Below are positions 57,770 through 64,000 of a stretch of 64,000 nucleotides of DNA, in pieces. The stretch's first letter is position 1, and every line of letters starts with the position of its first letter. The notes below the pieces were generated by a model. It was not told the DNA's origin. It saw only the letters and a program-made list of their open reading frames with translations, and did no database searches. The DNA is taken from positions 4,650,001 to 4,714,000 of the forward strand of contig NZ_CP054923.1 in NCBI RefSeq assembly GCF_013364215.1. The letters are read 5' to 3'. This stretch comes from Verrucosispora sp. NA02020. Lineage in GTDB: Bacteria > Actinomycetota > Actinomycetes > Mycobacteriales > Micromonosporaceae. The translations under genes were made by a program, and so were the position numbers.

Positions 57770-58741
57770 TCAGTCGGCGGGCAGCCAGTCCTGCCAGACG
57801 TCCGGGTTGGCGTCGAGCCACTTCTTGGCCGCCTCGTCGTGGGACAACTCGTCGACCGTGAGGTAGCGGGCCACCTCGTTCTGGTGGGCGTTGGTCCACT
57901 GGAAGTTCTTGACCAGGTCGGCGGCCGGGTTGCCGGACTCGGCGAACTCCCGGTTGGCGATCTTGTCGAGGTCGTAGGGCTGGTAGTCGCAGGCCACCTT
58001 CTCCGGGTCCACGTCACAGCCCGGCGTGTAGGGCGGCAGCTTGACGTGCACCAGGTCGACCTCGGCGAGGAACCACTGCGGCGCGTAGAAGTAGCCGATC
58101 GCCGGCCGACGGTCGCGCTCCGCCTCCCGGAACGCCTCGATGAGCTTGTCCTCGCTGCCCACGGTGGTGACCGTGTAGTTAAGCTTCAGGTTGCGGATCA
58201 ACGCCCGGTCGTTGGTCTCGTACGACGGGTCGCCGTTGAGCAGGACACCCCGACCGCCGGAGGTGGGCGTCCGGAACAGGTAGGCGTAGTCGTTGAGGTT
58301 CCGCCAGTTGGTGATGTTCGGGTGCTGCTCGACCAGCCACGGCGTCACGTACCAGCCGACGACGCCCTGGTTGCCGGTCATGCCGTGCTCGACGGCCTTG
58401 CGTTCCTCGTCGATGTACTTCTTCTTCAGGCCCTCGCGGCCCCAGTTCTCCAGGATGACGTCGGTGCTGCCGGCGGCGACCTCCTCCCAGGCCTCCTCCG
58501 CCGTGAGGTCCTTGACCACCACCGTGCAGTTGAGCCGGTTCTTGGCCAGGTAGCCGATCACCGCGAGGTTCGCCTCGTACCCGATCCACGGCAGGTTGGC
58601 CAGCGTCAGCGTGCCGCACTCGGTCCGCTCCGGCGGCCCCGGCGGCGCGATCCGGGGCTGGATGTCGGCCGCGCAGCCGGTCAGTGCCAGTGCGGCCACG
58701 CAGGCGAGGGCCACCGCCCTGGTCCACCCTGATCTCTGCAT
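57770..58741 (-). CDS. Glycine betaine/choline ABC transporter substrate-binding lipoprotein (ProX/OpuAC type)
   Basis: A 323-residue solute-binding lipoprotein: signal peptide with lipobox LTGC (Cys23), then the OpuAC fold with LTLANLPWIGYEANLAVIGY, AAGSTDVILENWGR, GWYVTPWLVEQHP, YFYAPQWFLAEVDLVHVKLP. Trp and Tyr residues in these segments would form the aromatic cage for quaternary amines. No permease or ATPase is adjacent, so it is an orphan receptor here. It serves osmoprotection or choline use. Confidence 0.9.
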   Translation of the reverse strand: MQRSGWTRAVALACVAALALTGCAADIQPRIAPPGPPERTECGTLTLANLPWIGYEANLAVIGYLAKNRLNCTVVVKDLTAEEAWEEVAAGSTDVILENWGREGLKKKYIDEERKAVEHGMTGNQGVVGWYVTPWLVEQHPNITNWRNLNDYAYLFRTPTSGGRGVLLNGDPSYETNDRALIRNLKLNYTVTTVGSEDKLIEAFREAERDRRPAIGYFYAPQWFLAEVDLVHVKLPPYTPGCDVDPEKVACDYQPYDLDKIANREFAESGNPAADLVKNFQWTNAHQNEVARYLTVDELSHDEAAKKWLDANPDVWQDWLPAD

Positions 58742-58841
58742 CGCTGCCTCTTCTCCTCTTCGTCGTTGCGCCCGGCCGAGGTGCCGGAGGGGCTGCGGTG
58801 CCGCCGGGGTGCCGTGCCGCAGGGGTGCTGCCGTCCGCTGG

Positions 58842-59432
58842 TCAGCGACCGACGCCGGCCCGCGCGAGGCGTTGCGCCAGCACCACCTCGGTGAGCGCGA
58901 CGAGCACCTGCTTGACCGACTCCCGCTGACGCGCGTCGCACTCCACCAGCACCACGTCGTCCGCGACGCCGAGCGCCTCCCGCACCTCGGCCAGCGCGAA
59001 GCGGCGGGTCGCCTCGAACGTGTTGACGGCCAGCAGGAACGGAATGTGGTGGTCCTCGAAGTAGTCGATGGCCGGGAAGCAGTCCTCGATCCGCCGGGTG
59101 TCGATCAGCACGACCGCGCCCAGCGCGCCGTCCACCAGGTCGTCCCAGAGGAAGGCGAACCGGTCCTGTCCGGGCGTGCCGAACAGGTACATCAGCAGGG
59201 ACTCGTCGAGACTGATCCGGCCGAAGTCCAGGGCCACGGTGGTGGTGGTCTTGCCGGCCACCACCGAGGTGTCGTCGACCCCCACCGAGACCTCGGTCAG
59301 GTCGGCCTCGGTGACGAGCGGCTCGATCTCCGACACCGCACCGACGAAGGTGGTCTTGCCGACGCCGAACCCCCCGCTCACCACGATCTTGACCGCGGTG
59401 GGTGTGGGCGGCTGGCTAGAGAGCGCGGACAC
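58842..59432 (-). CDS. Conservon GTPase-like protein CvnD
   Basis: A 196-residue Ras-like ATP/GTP-binding protein. P-loop GGFGVGKTTFVGAV, switch region KTTTTVALDFGRIS, LFGTPGQDRFAFLW (DxxG equivalent) and NTFE in LLAVNTFEATRRF, in place of the usual NKxD. This is the CvnD/MglA-like subgroup of actinobacterial conservons, which with CvnA-C forms a membrane-associated, G-protein-like signalling complex. Overlaps cvnC by 17 bp. Confidence 0.93.
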   Translation of the reverse strand: MSALSSQPPTPTAVKIVVSGGFGVGKTTFVGAVSEIEPLVTEADLTEVSVGVDDTSVVAGKTTTTVALDFGRISLDESLLMYLFGTPGQDRFAFLWDDLVDGALGAVVLIDTRRIEDCFPAIDYFEDHHIPFLLAVNTFEATRRFALAEVREALGVADDVVLVECDARQRESVKQVLVALTEVVLAQRLARAGVGR

Positions 59433-59850
59433 GGTCCCTGATCCTCTCGATCATGGCGACGGAGAGCTCGCCCTGTTCCTCACGGCGCAGGTAGCCCTCG
59501 CTGAGCAGGTCTGCCACCAGCACCCGGGTGACGCCGAGCGGCACCCGCAGCGCCACCGCCAGGTCGGCCACGGTGATCGGCCGCTGGCACAACTCGACGA
59601 TCCGGCGGGCCTCGAAACGCAGCGGCGCGGAGAGTGCCGCCGGTTGGGCGGAGAGCAGCGTCTCCACCCGCAGCCCGTCCTGGACCGGGCGGGTACGTCC
59701 ACCGGTGAGCAGGAACGGGCGTACCGCCTCCGCGTCGGACGACTCCGGTGCGGGCGGCGGCGGCTCGGGAGCCGGGCCGACCGGTGCCGGTGCCGCGCTC
59801 CAGTACGGGATCATCCGCGGGTCGGGCAGCCGCGGTCCGGCACCGCTCAC
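59416..59850 (-). CDS. Conservon DUF742 protein CvnC
   Basis: A 144-residue protein. The N-terminus is Pro-rich and disordered; the DUF742 domain has FLLTGGRTRPVQDGLRVETL, EARRIVELCQRPITVADLAV and LRVPLGVTRVLVADLLSEGY, with a winged-helix look. Overlaps both neighbours. Confidence 0.92.
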   Translation of the reverse strand: MSGAGPRLPDPRMIPYWSAAPAPVGPAPEPPPPAPESSDAEAVRPFLLTGGRTRPVQDGLRVETLLSAQPAALSAPLRFEARRIVELCQRPITVADLAVALRVPLGVTRVLVADLLSEGYLRREEQGELSVAMIERIRDRVRAL

Positions 59851-60272
59851 CGGGGCAGCACTCGTCTCGACTCGGAGATCAACGCCGGTGTCAGCATGGT
59901 GCCGAACCGGTCGGCCAGCAGCGAGATCTCGTAGCCGACCAGGCCCAGGTCGCAGTCGCCGTCGGCGAGCACCCCCAGGCAGCTGCCGTCGCTGATCGCC
60001 GACACCAGCAGGAAGCCGCGCCTCATCTCGATCATGATGAGTTTGAGGCCGTCGAAGTCGTACTTGCGGGAGGCGGTCCGGGCCAGGCTGGCCATGCTGG
60101 ACACGATCGCGGCGAGCTGGTCGCCGGCACCCCGGTTGAGTCCGGTGGAGACGGCGATGAGCAACCCGTCGGACGAGACGGCGACCGCGTCGCGCACCCC
60201 GTCCGTCTGCCGGACGAAGTTCGCCAGCAGCCAGTTCAACTGGTGTGGATCGCTCTGGATGTCAACCTTCAC
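59847..60272 (-). CDS. Conservon roadblock/LC7 protein CvnB
   Basis: A 141-residue roadblock/LC7-fold protein. LNWLLANFVRQTDGVRDAVA, VSSDGLLIAVSTGLNRGAGD and the later MRRGFLLVSAISDGSCLGVL are typical. In MglA/MglB systems roadblock proteins act as GTPase regulators, so it probably acts on CvnD. Overlaps cvnC by 4 bp and the kinase gene by 11 bp. Confidence 0.93.
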   Translation of the reverse strand: MKVDIQSDPHQLNWLLANFVRQTDGVRDAVAVSSDGLLIAVSTGLNRGAGDQLAAIVSSMASLARTASRKYDFDGLKLIMIEMRRGFLLVSAISDGSCLGVLADGDCDLGLVGYEISLLADRFGTMLTPALISESRRVLPR

Positions 60273-62670
60273 GGGCCCCCCAAGGCTCGGTCGTGGTGTC
60301 GTCGCTGGACCGGGTCGGTGGTGTCGGCCGGTCGCCCTGGCTGCGGAGCGTCCCGGCCCGCAGCGCGGTCAACCGGTTCCGGATCTCCATCGGCGAGTCG
60401 TCCATGGCGGCCGGACGCGGTGCGGACGCGACCGGGTCGGCGGCCGGTGCGGGCGCCGTGACGCGCCGCTCACGGGGCAAGCGTTTGCGCAGCCCGTTGG
60501 TGGTGCGCTCCTCCACCGGGCCGACGGCGGACACCTCACCGGCGATGGTGGGCGGCCGACCGGCGACGGGCCGGTCGTGCCCGCGCGGCACGGCGGGGGC
60601 GACGTGGGAGGTGGACGGCGGCGCGTCGATGGCGGTCCGCGGGTTGACCCCGGCGATACCGACGGCCGGCGTCGGACGCGCGACGGGCACCGACGGCAGG
60701 ACCGGCGGCGCGGCCGGTTCGGCGGCGGACCGGGAGGTGCTGGAGGTGACCGTGATGGCCGCCTGCGTGGTGCCGACCCCGTCCGCCCCGTCGTCCGGGG
60801 CGATCGCGTTCCGGTTGGTCAACACGGTGGCCGGCAGCATCACCCGGGCGGTCACCCCGGTCACCGGGGAGGGCGCGAGCTGGACGTCGATGCCCAGGTC
60901 GCGGGCGAGTTGACCGACCACGTGGTGGCCGAGGTAGCGGGTCGGGGCCGAGACGTAGTCGACCTCGCCACGCAGGCGGGCGTTGGCCTCGGCCATGTCC
61001 TCCGGCGACATGCCGATGCCCTGGTCGGTGATGGCCACGAGGTAGCCCTGCCCGCTGCGCCGGCCCTGGATCTCCACGTCGGAGTCCGGCGGCGAGAAGG
61101 TCAGCCCGTTCTCGACCAGCTCGGCGAGCATGTGGGCGACCGCGCTGACGTTGGCGCCGACCACCCAGGCGTCGTCGATGCGGCGGATCTGCACCCGCCG
61201 GTACTCCTCGACCTCGGAGATGGCGGCCCGGATCACGTCGGCGATCGCGAGTGGGCGGGTCCACTGGCGGGGACCGCCGGCCCCCACCAGGACCAGCAGG
61301 CTCTCCGCGTTCCGGCGCATGCGGGTGGCGAGGTGGTCCAGTTCGAAGAGGTTGGCCAGCCCGGCCGGGTCGGTCTCCTCCCGTTCGAGCTTGGTGATGA
61401 AGCTGAGCTGACGGCGGAGCAGGTTCTGGTTGCGTCGGCCCAGGTTGGCCAGCGACTCGGTGGTGCTGCGACGCAGCACCGCCTGCTCGGTGGCGAGGCG
61501 GAAGGCCACCGCCTGGACCTGGTCGAGGGCACCGGCCACCGAGCGGACCTCGGTGCTGGATCGGGCCGGCACCTGGACCGGGTCCGGTGCCCGGGGTTCG
61601 CTCTCCTCGGTGCCGTCCTGGAGCTGCCGCACGGCGGCGGGCAGCCGGTTGGCCGCGAGGTCACGCGCCTCGGCGGCCAGCTTCGCCAATGGGCGGGTGA
61701 TCGACCGGGAGGCGAGCACCAGCAGACCCACCGCACCGGCGAGGAAGAACGTCACCAACGCGCCGAGCACGAAGAGACGCTGGGTCGACTCGCCCTGCCG
61801 TTCCGCGGCCCGTGCCTCGATCTCCGCGCCGACGTACTCCTGCATGTGGCGCATGCCGTCCAGCACGGTGGTCAGGGCCGACCACCACGCCTGCGGGTTG
61901 ACCTGCACCCGACGGCCGTCGGCGGAGTCGAGCGCGACCTGCTCGAAGAAGCCGGCCACCCGGGCGGCGCCGGTGTCCAGCACCCAGTCGTTGGCGGCCC
62001 GCTGGCTCGGGGTGGCCCGCTCCTCGAAGTCGGCCAGCGCCGTGTCGCGGGTCGCGCGCATCTCGGCGAACTGGAGGAACTCGCCGTCGGCGAAGCCACC
62101 GGCGGAGAAGACCCCGTTGAGGAACGCGCGCTGCTGGGCGGTGCTCTCCTTGATCCGGCTCAACGCGGTCAGGGTCGCCACGTGCCGTTGCAGTTGCGGG
62201 TCCTCGGCCTGGTCCAGGTCGTAGTCGAGGCGGTTCAGGGCGGCGATGCGCTCGGTGAAGAAGTCGAAGGTCGCGGCCCGACCGGCGCTGCCGCTGTCGG
62301 TGGCGGACCGCACCACGTCCAGTCCGTCGAGTTCCCGCAGTGCCGCGCCGACCCGGTCGGCCACCGGTCCGTCGGAGATCGCCTCCTCGACCGCCCGGCG
62401 ACGCTCGTCCACCCGCTCGCGGGCCGGGGCGACCTCGTTGCGGAAGCCCTCGTTGCCACCGAGCAGCGCGGCGCTGATGCCACGCTCGACCTGCAACTCC
62501 TGGGTCAGGTCCTGCACCTGCAGGGCGAGCGAGACCGACTCGCTGGCCTTGCGGACGGCCTGGTACGACGACACCTCGACGACCGTCACGTAGCCGAGCA
62601 GGAGCAGCACGGCCGCCACCGGCAGGGCGATGATGGCGGCGAGCCGACTGCGGATGCTGCCGCCTGTCAC
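60262..62670 (-). CDS. Conservon sensor histidine kinase CvnA (nitrate/nitrite-sensing domain)
   Basis: An 802-residue membrane kinase-like protein. Transmembrane helix 1 (LAAIIALPVAAVLLLLGYVT), an extracellular helical NIT domain (EVERGISAALLGG-like QVERGISAALLGGNEG, then QRAFLNGVFSAGGF), helix 2 (LGALVTFFLAGAVGLLVLAS), HAMP, then a helical segment NLGRRNQNLLRRQLSFITKL and a GHKL ATPase (LAELVENGLTFSPPDSDVEI, DQGIGM, GHHVVGQLARDLG). No canonical phospho-acceptor His is clear, normal for CvnA. The tail of about 180 residues is Pro/Ala-rich. GTG 62670 is chosen because GAGGAG lies 6 bases before it; ATGs at 62724 and 62793 are alternatives. Confidence 0.9.
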   Translation of the reverse strand: MTGGSIRSRLAAIIALPVAAVLLLLGYVTVVEVSSYQAVRKASESVSLALQVQDLTQELQVERGISAALLGGNEGFRNEVAPARERVDERRRAVEEAISDGPVADRVGAALRELDGLDVVRSATDSGSAGRAATFDFFTERIAALNRLDYDLDQAEDPQLQRHVATLTALSRIKESTAQQRAFLNGVFSAGGFADGEFLQFAEMRATRDTALADFEERATPSQRAANDWVLDTGAARVAGFFEQVALDSADGRRVQVNPQAWWSALTTVLDGMRHMQEYVGAEIEARAAERQGESTQRLFVLGALVTFFLAGAVGLLVLASRSITRPLAKLAAEARDLAANRLPAAVRQLQDGTEESEPRAPDPVQVPARSSTEVRSVAGALDQVQAVAFRLATEQAVLRRSTTESLANLGRRNQNLLRRQLSFITKLEREETDPAGLANLFELDHLATRMRRNAESLLVLVGAGGPRQWTRPLAIADVIRAAISEVEEYRRVQIRRIDDAWVVGANVSAVAHMLAELVENGLTFSPPDSDVEIQGRRSGQGYLVAITDQGIGMSPEDMAEANARLRGEVDYVSAPTRYLGHHVVGQLARDLGIDVQLAPSPVTGVTARVMLPATVLTNRNAIAPDDGADGVGTTQAAITVTSSTSRSAAEPAAPPVLPSVPVARPTPAVGIAGVNPRTAIDAPPSTSHVAPAVPRGHDRPVAGRPPTIAGEVSAVGPVEERTTNGLRKRLPRERRVTAPAPAADPVASAPRPAAMDDSPMEIRNRLTALRAGTLRSQGDRPTPPTRSSDDTTTEPWGAREG

Positions 62671-63547
62671 CACAGACTCCTCGGCGCCCGCGCCGGTCTG
62701 TGGTCGCACGCCGGCAGGGCGCATCGGTCGGGAACCTGTGTGGACACGCGGTCTCCAATCACCGACAAGGCCACGCAGGCCGGTGTGAGGCATCAGGGGG
62801 ATTGATCACAGCAATATCCCGGCATACCCGGCCGCCCACAACCCTCAGGCGGATTCGTCACGGCCGGAGAGCTTGGGTTCTGCCCTTTCGGGCAGCGTCG
62901 GCGGACCAAACGACCGACCCCGGTTTCGGGCATTGTGAAGTGTGCGGAGACCGAACGAGTCCCGGATCGTCGGCATCGGAGGAACCACCCTCGTCGACCC
63001 GGCCGGGTACGCCGTGGACCGTTACGTCACCACGGCGGGAGCCGGTGAAGCGCTCCCACGGCGGCGGCACGCGAACGTCGACGGGCCGATGTGGACGGTC
63101 GTCGGTGTGAGGTAATCGTCGACGGGACCTCCGGCCGGGCGGGCCTCACTCGTCGGCCGGGACCGCTCCCACCGTCGGACCGACGTGCCGCGGGGTCGAC
63201 TCCCCGCCCGCGCCCTCGGCACGGCCACCGCGAACCCGCTCCGGTCGCCACTCGCCGACCGGACGTCCGAACGGGTCGGCGGGTACGGGCCGACTCGACT
63301 CGGTCGGGAGGTACAGCGGGCCCGTCATGTGAATCGCCACCGTCCTGTGTCGACGCGGGAACAACGTGTCTCGCCAGTGCTGCGGGAACCGTACGGCAGC
63401 CGCAACGCGCATTGCCAGATGCAAATGGCTTAAGGAGAAAGGGCGACTGGCGGGATTGTCGACGCCCCCTTCAGCGGGCAGGATCAGGTCCGTGTGCCCA
63501 CTCCCGGTACACACCAGGTGACCGAACGTGCGATCCGGGGTGTCCGC
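62671..63547. other. Intergenic region before the right-edge biosynthetic genes
   Basis: About 880 bp. The first 120 bp could belong to a longer CvnA. 62800-63145 shows no credible gene. 63146-63328 (minus) is a 60-codon frame starting MTGPLYLPTESSRPVPADPF that might be a small protein; codon bias is acceptable but there is no homology clue, so it is not called. AT-richer positions near 63410-63440 could hold a promoter. Confidence 0.5.
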
Positions 63548-63892
63548 TCAGGCCGGGACCGGGGTCTGTGCGTACACCTGGAACCGCAACGAGCGGGCGT
63601 CGGTGAAGCACTCCCGCATCGGCCGGACCAGGTCACGGTGCTCGGGGCTGCGCTCCCACGCCTCGAAGTCGGCCAGACTGACCCACTCGCTGGTGATCAG
63701 CCACTGCTCCGGATCGGTCGCCGAGCGGCACACCTGGTCGACCAGATGCCCCGGCACCCCGTCGGCGACCAGATGGCGCACCGCCTCGTACGCCCGCAGG
63801 AAGTCCTCGGTGCGGTCGGCGGGGACCCGGACCAGGAACACCACCCGGCCTCGCGGCGGGCCCGTCCCGTCCCCGCGCTCTCCTGACGTCAT
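63548..63892 (-). CDS. Antibiotic biosynthesis monooxygenase (ABM) family protein
   Basis: A 114-residue ferredoxin-like dimeric protein. VVFLVRVPADRTEDFLRAYE, VCRSATDPEQWLITSEWVSL, FEAWERSPEHRDLVRPM are the ABM pattern. ABM proteins act as cofactor-free oxygenases or cyclases on aromatic polyketides. It starts at once after, and overlaps if GTG 63895 is used, the stop of a ketosynthase-like gene, so it is probably a tailoring gene of a polyketide cluster. ATG 63892 is preferred. Confidence 0.85.
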   Translation of the reverse strand: MTSGERGDGTGPPRGRVVFLVRVPADRTEDFLRAYEAVRHLVADGVPGHLVDQVCRSATDPEQWLITSEWVSLADFEAWERSPEHRDLVRPMRECFTDARSLRFQVYAQTPVPA

Positions 63893-63894
63893 CA

Positions 63895-64000
63895 CTACTC
63901 CGTTCCGCTCGGTGGCGCGCCGCGCAGCACCAGCGCGCTGTTGAATCCGTCGAACCCTCGGGCGCAGACCAGCGCCAACCGGCTGCGCGGACGCCGGGCC
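63895..64000 (-). CDS. Beta-ketoacyl synthase / chain-length-factor-like protein, C-terminus only
   Basis: The last 34 codons of a gene entering from the right edge. SRLALVCARGFDGFNSALVL is the conserved end of type II polyketide ketosynthase alpha or, better, of the chain-length factor (usual form ARGFGGFNSALVL). The TAG stop at 63895-63897 overlaps a possible GTG start of the ABM gene, so they are coupled. Only the C-terminus is visible; the KS-alpha/CLF distinction is inference. Confidence 0.7.
   Translation of the reverse strand, partial: ARRPRSRLALVCARGFDGFNSALVLRGAPPSGTE

Noticed and set aside
63146..63328. 60-codon minus-strand frame MTGPLYLPTESSRPV...
   Set aside because: No family signal, no clear ribosome binding site, and a Gly/Arg-rich end; listed only as a possibility in the intergenic note.
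1..64000. tRNA, rRNA or tmRNA genes
   Set aside because: No cloverleaf with GGTTCGA-type T-loop in a suitable context and no rRNA signature sequences were noticed; reading by eye cannot fully exclude one.

Overview
The window looks like a chromosomal segment of a high-GC actinomycete, most likely Micromonosporaceae (Micromonospora or Salinispora-like). The base composition, the Lsr2 nucleoid protein, a four-gene ergothioneine set, a conservon (cvn) operon and several GATC-containing long intergenic inverted repeats all point that way. No rRNA, tRNA, CRISPR array, intact insertion sequence or phage gene was seen. The species call is inference from gene content.

Layout. 1-1.5 kb: a MerR/SoxR-like regulator lies between an erythromycin-esterase-like gene cut by the left edge and a flavin reductase, with near-identical operator-like sequences on both sides. 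1.5-7.5 kb: a surface polysaccharide/anchoring block (LPVTG wall protein, DUF4012 protein, glycosyltransferase, tyrosine phosphatase, tyrosine autokinase). 7.7-9.2 kb: DUF1622 membrane proteins and a TMEM165/GDT1 exporter behind a yybP-ykoY (manganese) riboswitch. 9.2-13.6 kb: egtA-egtB-egtC-egtD for ergothioneine. 13.7-18.3 kb: ECF sigma factor with a membrane partner, a Ser/Thr kinase, and a UDP-sugar dehydrogenase whose ribosome binding site lies in a hairpin. 18.4-24.5 kb: MacB-type ABC exporter, a two-component system and a DUF305 protein. 24.6-27.7 kb: a secreted LVIVD-repeat protein, DUF2188 and an ion permease. 27.8-30.4 kb: asparagine synthetase coupled to an M15-peptidase-like protein.

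30.5-33.1 kb is a visibly lower-GC accessory pocket of broken genes: a frameshifted secreted protein and two degraded polymorphic-toxin C-termini with Hint (pretoxin) ends, each followed by a small intact gene that may be an immunity gene. It stops exactly at the 3' end of a response regulator.

33-47.3 kb returns to housekeeping: a two-component system, DEAD-box helicase, Lon protease with an HspR-type HAIR box, Lsr2, a secreted Asn/Gly-rich protein, a metal-receptor protein, DoxX, an FKBP isomerase, a STAS protein and an L,D-transpeptidase. 48-52.3 kb: branched-chain 2-oxoacid dehydrogenase (E1a, E1b, E2) with a divergent Lrp regulator. 52.3-55 kb: an orphan LigD-type polymerase and glyA behind a ZTP riboswitch. 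55-57.6 kb: small genes interspersed with long perfect inverted repeats. 57.8-62.7 kb: a glycine-betaine binding lipoprotein and the conservon cvnA-B-C-D. The right edge has an antibiotic-biosynthesis-type monooxygenase coupled to the end of a ketosynthase-like gene, suggesting that a type II polyketide cluster begins outside the window.
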